The notes below the pieces were generated by a model. It ran no database searches and had not been told where the DNA came from. It saw nothing but the letters and a program-made list of their open reading frames with translations. From Streptococcus suis (lineage in GTDB: Bacteria > Bacillota > Bacilli > Lactobacillales > Streptococcaceae): a stretch of DNA of 32,293 bases. Shown here in pieces: positions 6,037 to 13,253 of this stretch. Where the stretch lies: contig NZ_JAMWEL010000024.1 of the NCBI RefSeq assembly GCF_024509555.1, positions 1-32,293 on the forward strand, given 5' to 3'. A program made the translations under genes and the position numbers. The first letter of the stretch is position 1. Every line of letters begins with the position of its first letter.

Positions 6037-7569
6037 TTATTTTCCTTTTAACATACCCATAATACCACGAGTTACCACTCGCCCAACTTCCCGTCCGACC
6101 TGACTCATCAGGTTCTTGGTAAAACGGTCCATCATGGAATCTGTTTTGCGACTGGCTGGTTGGCTAGCTTTTTGAGCTGCTTTAGCCGCTTCTTTCTGGG
6201 CTTTTTCTTCCATTTTAGCGGCTTCTTTTGCTTCTTTTTCTGCCTGTTTTTCCGCCTCGGCCTGCTCTGCTTTTTTGATGAGTTCGGCTTCTTTAGCCTC
6301 CGTCATGGCCAAAATCTGCTCATGGGCTGACTCACGATTGACCGCGTCAGCATATTTTTCCATCAAAGGAGAATTATTGATAACTGACAAGAGGGCGCTT
6401 GGCTCCACCGTTCCCAGCACACTCTTTGGAGGATAAATCAATACTCGATCCGCAAAGCTTGGTGTCCCGTCAGCTTGCAGAGTAGACACAACCGCTTCCC
6501 CTACCTGCAATTCCTGAATGACCTTGGCCAAATCCTCATCACCTTCTTGACGGAAGGTTTCGGCAACTGTCGCGACTGTCTTGAGTTCTTTTGGCGTAAA
6601 GGCGCGAAGACCGTGTTGGATACGATTACCCAACTGGGCTGCCACGCTATCAGGAATATCCGTTGGATTTTGGGTGACAAAGAAGACCCCTACACCTTTT
6701 GAACGAATCAAACGGACAATCAATTCAATCTTTTCAAGAAGAACTTTCGGTGCATCTTTGAAGAGAACATGGGCCTCATCAAAGAAGAAGACCATCTTAG
6801 GCTTGTCCAAATCGCCCACCTCGGGCAAGACTTCATAAAGCTCAGACAAAAGGCTAAGAAGAACCGTTGAATATAATGTTGGTTGATTAAATAGCTGAGT
6901 AGCTTGGAGAACGTTGATAACCCCACGGCCATCTTCTGCTGTACGCATCAAATCAGCAATTTCTAGACTTGGCTCACCGAAGAAAATCTTACCACCTTGT
7001 TGCTCCAAAACAACCAGGCTACGCAAGATAGCACCAACCGAACGAGCTGGAATATTTCCATAATACTGGCCCAGCTCTGCCGCATTTTCAGCCACAAAAT
7101 TGAGCATAGCCCGCAGGTCCATCAAATCAATCAAGAGAAGCCCACGCTCATCTGCTACACTAAATACGATATTCAGTATAGATTCTTGAGTATCATTCAA
7201 GCCCAACAAACGTGTCAGTAGGACAGGTCCCAACTCTGAAATGGTCATGCGAACAGGGGTTCCATTTTCACCCAAAACATCCCATAATTCCACAGGATAG
7301 CCAACTGGGCTATAGTCAGGATAATGGGTCTTCTCTAGACGACTAGGATCAATCTCCTTGGTATTGGCCGCAACCAAACTATTCAAGTCGCCCTTGATGT
7401 CCGACAGAAAGACAGGGATTCCCGCATCACTCAACTGTTCCGCCAAGACCTTTAAGGTCACTGTCTTCCCTGTACCTGTCGCACCTGCAATGATTCCATG
7501 ACGATTGAGCCGCTTGAGCTGCATCTCCGCTCGACTACTTCCATAGCCAAAAGCAATAACATCTGACAT
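6037..7569 (-). CDS. HerA/DUF853-family ATPase
   Basis: This is a 510-residue P-loop ATPase of the HerA-like group (DUF853, COG0433). The Walker A motif GATGTGKT is at residues 29-36, followed by FLSDIKGDLNSL. Walker B is FFFDEAHVLF in the middle, and the FFVTQNPTDIPDSVAAQLGNRIQHGLRAF block is typical of FtsK/HerA ATPases. Residues about 415-475 are a charged Ala/Glu/Lys coiled coil. The last 40 residues (MMDRFTKNLMSQVGREVGRVV...) are the conserved DUF853 tail. Cellular role is not settled; family members are called helicases by homology. It stands alone between two other single-gene units, starting with ATG after a TAGAATATG context. Confidence 0.85.
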   Translation of the reverse strand: MSDVIAFGYGSSRAEMQLKRLNRHGIIAGATGTGKTVTLKVLAEQLSDAGIPVFLSDIKGDLNSLVAANTKEIDPSRLEKTHYPDYSPVGYPVELWDVLGENGTPVRMTISELGPVLLTRLLGLNDTQESILNIVFSVADERGLLLIDLMDLRAMLNFVAENAAELGQYYGNIPARSVGAILRSLVVLEQQGGKIFFGEPSLEIADLMRTAEDGRGVINVLQATQLFNQPTLYSTVLLSLLSELYEVLPEVGDLDKPKMVFFFDEAHVLFKDAPKVLLEKIELIVRLIRSKGVGVFFVTQNPTDIPDSVAAQLGNRIQHGLRAFTPKELKTVATVAETFRQEGDEDLAKVIQELQVGEAVVSTLQADGTPSFADRVLIYPPKSVLGTVEPSALLSVINNSPLMEKYADAVNRESAHEQILAMTEAKEAELIKKAEQAEAEKQAEKEAKEAAKMEEKAQKEAAKAAQKASQPASRKTDSMMDRFTKNLMSQVGREVGRVVTRGIMGMLKGK

Positions 7570-7720
7570 ATTCTAGCCTCATTTCCGATTTTTTCTAGCT
7601 TTATTGTAGCATAGTTTTCAGGAAAATAGCAGAGCAGATAACTTAGCTTTCACATAAAATATTCATATCCATTCTTTCTACATATCATGATTTTCAGACA
7701 AATGAAGGTCATCTGTCAAT

Positions 7721-7808
7721 TGATAACGGTTACTTTTGTTTTTTACTGAAAAACACTTACTTTTTTAGCGGTTTTCTGTTATACTCTTTTATTGTGAGAA
7801 CATTCTCA
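7721..7808 (+). promoter_or_regulatory. Formate/nitrite transporter promoter region with cre-like and inverted-repeat sites
   Basis: An extended -10 TGTTATACT is at 7777-7785. About 50 bases upstream, TGATAACGGTTACT (7721-7734) matches a CcpA cre box with two mismatches. Just after the predicted start of transcription, TGAGAA-CA-TTCTCA (7795-7808) is a perfect inverted repeat that could be a repressor site. The rest of 7570-7838 shows no gene. Confidence 0.5.
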
Positions 7809-7838
7809 AATACGTTTTAAAATACAAAGGGGATTATT

Positions 7839-8639
7839 ATGGCAGCACAACCAGATTCGCTGATTTATAATATCGACAAAAGTATCAAGAAAAAAGCAGA
7901 CTTGATCGAAAACAACTATTTTGCCTATGCTATTCGTGCAACCATGGCTAGTGTCTATCTAGCAATCGGTTTGGCCATCTCAGTTTATACGGCTGACAAG
8001 CTCAATCATATCGTTCCTGATTTAGGAAAATTCAGCTACGCTTTGATGTTTGGTTGGTGCTTGGTCATGATTTTGTATATGAATGCTGAGCTTGGTACTT
8101 CAAACATGATGTATATGACTTCTGCCATTCACCGCAAGGTTATCCCAACTAAGACTGCTTTGAAAATCTTGGCAACATGTATTTTCTTCAACTTTGTCGG
8201 TGCGGTTATCGTCTGCTACCTCTTGTCTTTGACCTTACCATACCAACATATTGACCCACACAGCTACTTGTTGGAAGCAACAGTTGCTAAATTGGCTAAG
8301 ACACCATTGACACAGTTTGTAGAAGGTATCTTCGCTAACATCGTTGTAAACATTGCTGTGTTTGTTACCATGCGTATGAAAGACGATGCTGGTCGTGTTA
8401 TCTCATTGATCTTTATCATCTTCATCTTTGCCTTCCTTGGCTTTGAGCACGTTATCGCAAACTTCTCTACCTTCTCACTTGCCTTCTTTGCAAATGGCGG
8501 ACCAGTCGAAGGAATGAATCTCTTGAGCGTACTAAGCAACTTCCTCTTCTCAGGACTTGGAAACTACGTTGGTGGTGGTCTCTTAATCGGTCTTCTCTAT
8601 AGCTGGTTGAGCGATAAATCAAAACTTTACGTTGACTAA
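7839..8639 (+). CDS. Formate/nitrite transporter family channel
   Basis: This 266-residue FNT-family membrane protein has six transmembrane segments, with the family-typical N-terminal amphipathic helix and the NMMYM and GNYVGGGLLIG regions. FNT proteins form pentamers that pass formate, nitrite or related small anions. In a fermenting streptococcus with pyruvate formate-lyase, formate export is the natural job, but the substrate cannot be read from the sequence. The ribosome binding site is AAAGGGGATTATT. It is a single-gene unit ended by a strong terminator. A cre-like box upstream suggests carbon catabolite control. Confidence 0.9.
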   Translation: MAAQPDSLIYNIDKSIKKKADLIENNYFAYAIRATMASVYLAIGLAISVYTADKLNHIVPDLGKFSYALMFGWCLVMILYMNAELGTSNMMYMTSAIHRKVIPTKTALKILATCIFFNFVGAVIVCYLLSLTLPYQHIDPHSYLLEATVAKLAKTPLTQFVEGIFANIVVNIAVFVTMRMKDDAGRVISLIFIIFIFAFLGFEHVIANFSTFSLAFFANGGPVEGMNLLSVLSNFLFSGLGNYVGGGLLIGLLYSWLSDKSKLYVD

Positions 8640-8650
8640 TATAACTGTTT

Positions 8651-8678
8651 ACGGTTGGAAATCCAACCGTTTTTTTTG
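8651..8678 (+). terminator. Terminator after the FNT gene
   Basis: ACGGTTGGA (8651-8659) pairs with TCCAACCGT (8662-8670) around AA and is followed by eight T, a textbook intrinsic terminator. Confidence 0.9.
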
Positions 8679-8699
8679 ACAATTTTTGCACATATATCG

Positions 8700-8796
8700 T
8701 TGACAAAATATCTGTTTAGGTGTATATTTAATATATAACAAGTTTTGATATATAATAAAAATCAAATATATGTCAAATCTAAACCTACCTACACAA
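8700..8796 (+). promoter_or_regulatory. padR operon promoter and AT-rich operator region
   Basis: TTGACA (8700-8705), 17 bases, then TATATT (8723-8728) give a strong promoter. Downstream to about 8796 lie repeated ATATAT-type words: ATATAT near 8732, GATATATAAT near 8748 and AAATATATGTCAAA near 8764-8777. TTTGAT and ATCAAA form inverted arms. This looks like the binding region for the operon's own PadR repressor, though the exact operator is not resolved. Confidence 0.5.
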
Positions 8797-8818
8797 GCAT
8801 CAAGGAAAGGAGTGTCCT

Positions 8819-9145
8819 ATGTATTTTCCAGTCCCCGCAGTGTTGACGGAATTTCTCATCATGGCTATTTTAGAATCCGATGATTCTTACGGCTACGAAA
8901 TCTGTCAGACCATCAAACTGATTGCCAACATCAAGGAGTCTGCCCTCTATCCCATCCTAAAGCGATTAGAGCAAAATGACTTTTTGACCACCTACTCCCA
9001 AGAATACCAAGGTCGGATGCGAAAGTATTACAGTCTGACCCAGCTGGGCCATGAAGAACTGGTTCGGCTCAAAGATGATTGGGATACCTATACAACAACC
9101 ATCAATGGTATTATAGAAGGGAGCGTCCGCCATGACAAGAACTGA
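8819..9145 (+). CDS. PadR-family transcriptional regulator
   Basis: This 108-residue winged-helix regulator has the PadR pattern. LTEFLIMAILESDDSYGYEICQTI is the first helix pair, ALYPILKRLEQNDFL the recognition helix, and GRMRKYYSLTQLGHEEL the wing and following helix, with a short C-terminal dimer helix. PadR-s2-type proteins of this size often repress their own operon and a membrane protein beside them. Here the next gene, for a DUF1700 protein, starts before the padR stop (14-base overlap), so the two are coupled. The start is ATG after GGAAAGGAGTGTCCT. The ligand is unknown. Confidence 0.92.
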   Translation: MYFPVPAVLTEFLIMAILESDDSYGYEICQTIKLIANIKESALYPILKRLEQNDFLTTYSQEYQGRMRKYYSLTQLGHEELVRLKDDWDTYTTTINGIIEGSVRHDKN

Positions 9146-9887
9146 GTACATGGAGCAGTTGGAAAAACACTTAAAAAAACTGCCCCACAAGGAATATTTG
9201 GAAGCCAGAAATTTTTTTGAAGAATACTTTGACGAGGCAGGTCCTGAACGTGAAGCCGATATCATGGAAGAGTTGGGGTCTCCTAAGGAAGCAGCCAATG
9301 AACTGATCAACAACATGCTCAACCGTCAACTAGAAGATACAGCTCCAACAGAAGATGTGACCAGTCCTCAGGACAAGCGCTTCTTGCTCACTTTGGCTTT
9401 GTTGAGCGCTGCCCTTCTCATCTCTGCTTTCTTCCTCTTTGTTGAACCACTGCTTGGAATCATGGGAATCTTCCTGGTCACTATCAGCGCAGCTTTTTAC
9501 ATCGGTAAAAACTTAGAGCAATTGAAACATACACGGAAAACAGTTTGGTTGGCCAGTCTTGCTCTGATTACCCTCCCGATTACCATCCCTCTTCTTCTCT
9601 TGCTGATCGGGGCCTTGTTGGGCTTGGTATTATTAATTGTCGCCTTCATCATTGGTGCATTTGGCTTGGGAGTCGGCTTGATGGTTACTGGTGGTTCCTT
9701 GATTTGGGAAGGATTTACCTTGCTTTCAGAAGGAGTCAATGTCTTCATCATGGGTTTTGGCGCTGGCGTATCCCTGTTTGGTGCGGCCATCCTACTCTAC
9801 CTTTTGACCGGATTTTTCTCCTATTGGGCATGGCGATTGGTCAAAACCTTCTTCCAATGGATCTTGAAACGAGGTAAACGAGCATGA
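9132..9887 (+). CDS. DUF1700 (HAAS-domain) membrane protein
   Basis: This is a 251-residue protein. The first 65 residues (MTRTEYMEQLEKHLKKLPHKEYLEARNFFEEYFDEAG...EELGSPKEAANELI) are the HAAS/DUF1700 helical domain, usually cytoplasmic. About six hydrophobic segments follow, with Gly-rich membrane helices (LLIGALLGLVLLIVAFIIGAFGLGVGLM). PadR plus DUF1700 plus a DUF4097-like protein is a recurrent Firmicute operon, thought to sense or respond to envelope conditions. The exact function is unknown. It overlaps padR by 14 bases and the next gene by 4 (ATGA), so all three are translated together. Binding site GAAGGGAGCG. Confidence 0.88.
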   Translation: MTRTEYMEQLEKHLKKLPHKEYLEARNFFEEYFDEAGPEREADIMEELGSPKEAANELINNMLNRQLEDTAPTEDVTSPQDKRFLLTLALLSAALLISAFFLFVEPLLGIMGIFLVTISAAFYIGKNLEQLKHTRKTVWLASLALITLPITIPLLLLLIGALLGLVLLIVAFIIGAFGLGVGLMVTGGSLIWEGFTLLSEGVNVFIMGFGAGVSLFGAAILLYLLTGFFSYWAWRLVKTFFQWILKRGKRA

Positions 9888-10954
9888 AAAAGAAACTTAC
9901 TATCGCCCTCATCACGGGCTTTGTCAGCTTGATTTCTGGCTTGATTCTGGTCGGAATAGGATTTTTCTCTGGTGGTCTCAACCGCCTGGAAGAAATCGCA
10001 AAGCCAAATCAGGTTCAAACATCCTATACTTCCCTATCAGAAATCCAGATTAAAGATCTTCCGCATTCAGTTACGATCAAGGAATCAACCGATGGACTCT
10101 TCCATGTGTCCTATGCCAACTCAAAAAATAACACCCACAACACAGTTGAAGTCACTGAGAAAAATGGCATCCTGGCTCTAAGCTCAAAAAATCCCCAACT
10201 GTCCATTCAAGGTATCATGCAGTTTCTCGGGGAAAGATTAGCCGATGACGCCATCGACATCTACTCAGTTACCATCGAGGTTCCAACAGGTAAGCAGCTG
10301 GACAGACTCATCAGTAACAATGCCTATAATCGCTACTACGATAGTCTCTACATCGAAAATGTCCATATCAAGGAAATGACCGTCGAGCAAGGCGGGAGGC
10401 TCTATCTCAACAATGTCCAATTGGAATCAGGTACTGTAAGTAGTTACTATACAAATATCAGTAAATCAACGATTAAAAATACCACTATCTCTGCACAAGG
10501 TGACAATATCCATTTCTATCAGACCCAGCTCGAAAATGTTTCTGTTGAAAACTATGGCCAACTGGATTTGATTGAAGGAACTCTCCTAGGAGACAACAAA
10601 TTCCTCCCACACGAAGACCGAGCTTATACCGTGACCAATATCGATCTGACTGACCAATCATTAGCAGACATCAATCTCCAGATTCAAAATAAGCTTGACG
10701 TGAGAAGTCTAGGCGAATTTATGGGCTACTACTACGAGTCAGATGAAGAGTGGGAAACTGCCCAAAGCGAATCAAGTCTGATTGACGAAAGTCAGTTGAA
10801 AGACATTGGTATCTTTACAAGAGACCAGTATGAAAAACTAGAGGTCAAGGAAACAGAAGATGGTTTTAGTCTGACGGTTGAGAAAAAAGAAAGTAAAAAC
10901 AAATTAACCGTTGAAGCAACCAACGCGACTATCAACCTCCGTGATCCAAAATAA
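9884..10954 (+). CDS. DUF4097-like membrane-anchored beta-repeat protein
   Basis: The 356-residue protein has a single N-terminal membrane segment (LTIALITGFVSLISGLILVGIGFF, residues 4-27). A mainly beta-strand extracellular region follows, with short repeats such as LYIENVHIKEMTVEQGGRLYLNNVQLESGTV and NTTISAQGDNIHFYQTQLENVSVENYGQLDLIEG, consistent with a DUF4097/beta-helix-like fold. It has a C-terminal polar tail with no sorting signal. It is the last gene of the padR operon, beginning in an ATGA overlap and followed by a strong terminator. A role in envelope sensing beside the DUF1700 protein is inference. The DUF4097 call rests on context and strand pattern, and I am less sure of the C-terminal third. 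Confidence 0.75.
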   Translation: MKKKLTIALITGFVSLISGLILVGIGFFSGGLNRLEEIAKPNQVQTSYTSLSEIQIKDLPHSVTIKESTDGLFHVSYANSKNNTHNTVEVTEKNGILALSSKNPQLSIQGIMQFLGERLADDAIDIYSVTIEVPTGKQLDRLISNNAYNRYYDSLYIENVHIKEMTVEQGGRLYLNNVQLESGTVSSYYTNISKSTIKNTTISAQGDNIHFYQTQLENVSVENYGQLDLIEGTLLGDNKFLPHEDRAYTVTNIDLTDQSLADINLQIQNKLDVRSLGEFMGYYYESDEEWETAQSESSLIDESQLKDIGIFTRDQYEKLEVKETEDGFSLTVEKKESKNKLTVEATNATINLRDPK

Positions 10955-10971
10955 ATGACCGAACAGCTAAC

Positions 10972-11004
10972 AAAGACCAACTTAGGATTCCTAAGTTGGT
11001 CTTT
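10972..11004. terminator. Strong terminator, padR operon and convergent exporter
   Basis: AAAGACCAACTTAGG (10972-10986) pairs perfectly with CCTAAGTTGGTCTTT (10990-11004) around ATT, followed by T. It lies between convergent transcription units and probably works in both directions. Confidence 0.9.
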
Positions 11005-11024
11005 TCGTTCTATTGTGGGCAGAA

Positions 11025-12242
11025 TTACTTGCTCGTTAAGCCTTTCTTCAAGCTTCTCCAAAAGCCGATATCATCGGTCTGTAAAATCAAGCCTGCATAG
11101 GATTTGCCAATGAAGACGATTGCTCCAATCGTGGTCGCTGCGAGAATGAAGAAGGATAGCCAGGTCTCCCAGCTACTTGCCCAGCCATTTATCTGGCGAA
11201 TCGGCATAAAGAAGGAGGATAAAAATGGGATGTAGGATCCGATTTTCACCACCATATGTTCTTGCGCTTGTTGCCCAAAGGTCATGGCTCCTAAAAATCC
11301 GATGATAATAGGATACATAACAGGTTGAACAGCCTTGTTGACATCTTCTGGCCTCACCACAAGAGAGCCACACAAGGAAGCCAGGGTTACTCCTAGGAGC
11401 AGGCCGAAAATAGCAAAGAGAATCATGATCCAGTCCAAGTTGTCTAAAACAGCTTGCACCAAGACATGGTTTGACTCAAAGATTTCCTTGGTCAATTCTA
11501 ATTGTCCTGCTAGGTGATAGGCTAAGATGCCACCTACAAGATAGACACCCAAATGGGTCGCAATGACGAGGAAGATGCCAAAGATGCGACCATAGAAATA
11601 GGTCCAGGCTGGAACACTAGAGAAAATCACTTCCATGATTTTCGTTCCCTTTTCACTGGCTACTTCCTGGGCAGTTGTAGAAGCATAGACAATAGTCATG
11701 ATGTACATGAGGAAAATCAAGCCAAAGAAGGTAATCATCTGTCCAATTTTTTCCAGCCCCTCTTGGTCACCAACTTCCTCCACATAGGAAGGCTGGATGG
11801 CTAGAACTTCAAGCTGAGTTGGTGTCAGTTGAGCATTTGCTTCATTGAGCTGCTGCTGCAAACTCTCTAGAATAGACTGGAAGGTTTGCTGAACGGATTG
11901 AGAAGGGACCTCTTTTCCATGATAGGTCGCCTGGTATTGCTGGTCCACAACTGCGACCTTGATATAGCCTGCCAACTCTTCTTCTGAAAGCTGTTGCTTG
12001 GCTTCTTCTTCTGTCACAAGAACCAGGTCTAAATCGAGGGTGGCAAAGGCCATGTGGGCCATAAAGTCCTCACTTACGAGACCAATTTTTTCCGACCCAG
12101 CATTCATGCTAGAGCTTGTTAGATAGCCTGATCCCAAAGATAAGCCGAGAAAGAGGAAGGGAGATAGGACCATAAAAACAAAGGACCAGGATTTGACCTG
12201 ACGGAGATAGGTTTCTTTTGCAACTAATAACAAGGCTTTCAT
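11025..12242 (-). CDS. ABC-2 exporter permease, NatB-like
   Basis: This 405-residue permease has an N-terminal membrane helix (FVFMVLSPFLFLGLSLGSGYL), then a long extracytoplasmic loop of about 150 residues with a Gln-rich helical part. A C-terminal block of five helices follows, starting with ITFFGLIFLMYIMTIVYASTTAQEVASEKGTKIMEVIFSSV. The sequence EKGTKIMEVIFSS is the family signature of NatB/YhaP-type ABC-2 permeases, which export sodium or toxic small molecules. Its start overlaps the stop of the ATPase gene (ATGA), so the two form one exporter. Substrate unknown. Confidence 0.9.
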   Translation of the reverse strand: MKALLLVAKETYLRQVKSWSFVFMVLSPFLFLGLSLGSGYLTSSSMNAGSEKIGLVSEDFMAHMAFATLDLDLVLVTEEEAKQQLSEEELAGYIKVAVVDQQYQATYHGKEVPSQSVQQTFQSILESLQQQLNEANAQLTPTQLEVLAIQPSYVEEVGDQEGLEKIGQMITFFGLIFLMYIMTIVYASTTAQEVASEKGTKIMEVIFSSVPAWTYFYGRIFGIFLVIATHLGVYLVGGILAYHLAGQLELTKEIFESNHVLVQAVLDNLDWIMILFAIFGLLLGVTLASLCGSLVVRPEDVNKAVQPVMYPIIIGFLGAMTFGQQAQEHMVVKIGSYIPFLSSFFMPIRQINGWASSWETWLSFFILAATTIGAIVFIGKSYAGLILQTDDIGFWRSLKKGLTSK

Positions 12243-13132
12243 TCTGCCACCCCCGATTTCATTTTAAAGATTTCATCAATAGTTGGAGCCTGCTGGTCAA
12301 AGGTGGTCAGATACCGCCCACCACTAATCAACTGGAACAATTCCTGACCTGCTGATTCATCATCCAAGACTAGTCGCCACTTGTCTTGATTGGTCATCTG
12401 AATAGAAAGGACATGGGGCAGACCTTCCAAACGTTCTTTCGGGATATCAGATGATAGGAAGAGCCTTGTCCGACCAAATTGACGGCGGATATCCTGAATG
12501 CCCCCATTGAGAACCAATTGACCATCTTGAATCATGAGCAGTTGGTCACAGAGTTCCTCCACATTGGTCATGACATGATCTGAGAAAATGAGAGTCGCTC
12601 CGCGTTCTTTTTCTTCCAAAATAACCCGTTTCAAGAGATCCGTATTAACAGGATCAAGACCAGAAAATGGCTCATCTAAAATGATTAAACTTGGCTGATG
12701 TATCAAGGTAACAATCAATTGAATTTTCTGTTGATTCCCCTTGGATAGACTCTTTATCTTGTCATTCATCTTGCCCTTGACCTGCAATCGCTCCATCCAC
12801 ACAGGCAATTTTTCTGCTACTTCCTTGCTGGTCATGCCCTTAAGGCTAGCCAGATACCGCACCTGATCAAAAATGGTCAACTTGGGCATGAGGCTCCGCT
12901 CTTCTGGCAGGTAGCCGATTTTTGGGAACAAAGCTGGCGTGACAGCCTGCTGATCCAAGATAATCTCTCCCTCGTAGCTGACAAAACGCAGTAAGGAATG
13001 GAAAAAGGTTGTTTTACCGGCACCATTTTTCCCTACTAGACCACAGATTGTTCCTGATGGAATCGTGAATGAAATGTCCTGCAAGACTTCCTTGGTCCCG
13101 TAACTTTTACATAAGTGACGAACTTCTAACAT
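12239..13132 (-). CDS. ABC exporter ATP-binding protein, NatA-like
   Basis: This 297-residue ATPase pairs with the downstream permease. It has Walker A GKNGAGKT, the signature LSKGNQQKIQ and Walker B LIILDEPFSGLDP, followed by a His-switch (FSDHVM), then a C-terminal accessory domain of about 80 residues. The frame extends 17 residues further upstream, to 13183. I place the start at MLEVRHLCKSYG because it follows a perfect AGGAGGT (13137-13143), and because the extension would begin inside the promoter, TTTACA (13184-13189) and TACAAT (13161-13166) with 17 bases between. Confidence 0.93.
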   Translation of the reverse strand: MLEVRHLCKSYGTKEVLQDISFTIPSGTICGLVGKNGAGKTTFFHSLLRFVSYEGEIILDQQAVTPALFPKIGYLPEERSLMPKLTIFDQVRYLASLKGMTSKEVAEKLPVWMERLQVKGKMNDKIKSLSKGNQQKIQLIVTLIHQPSLIILDEPFSGLDPVNTDLLKRVILEEKERGATLIFSDHVMTNVEELCDQLLMIQDGQLVLNGGIQDIRRQFGRTRLFLSSDIPKERLEGLPHVLSIQMTNQDKWRLVLDDESAGQELFQLISGGRYLTTFDQQAPTIDEIFKMKSGVAE

Positions 13133-13160
13133 CTCAACCTCCTTAGAATTGATTGATTTT

Positions 13161-13189
13161 ATTGTACACCTTTTTCTTGGCATTGTAAA
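13161..13189 (-). promoter_or_regulatory. Promoter of the NatAB-like operon
   Basis: On the minus strand, TTTACA (13184-13189), 17 bases, then TACAAT (13161-13166). Start of transcription near 13154, about 22 bases ahead of the ATG. Confidence 0.65.
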
Positions 13190-13199
13190 TAGTTGCTTG

Positions 13200-13237
13200 T
13201 AAAAAAATGTAAAATAACAGAACAGGAAACCTGCTCT
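13200..13237 (-). terminator. Weak terminator of the YhgE/Pip gene
   Basis: On the minus strand AGAGCAGG and CCTGTTCT form an 8-bp stem with one wobble and a three-base loop. A T-rich stretch follows, including a run of seven T. Confidence 0.55.
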
Positions 13238-13253
13238 GCTATTGTCCCAAAAA

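Noticed and set aside
9545..9877. Plus-strand frame of 110 codons inside the DUF1700 gene
   Set aside because: It is out of frame with an obvious membrane protein and has no start signals.
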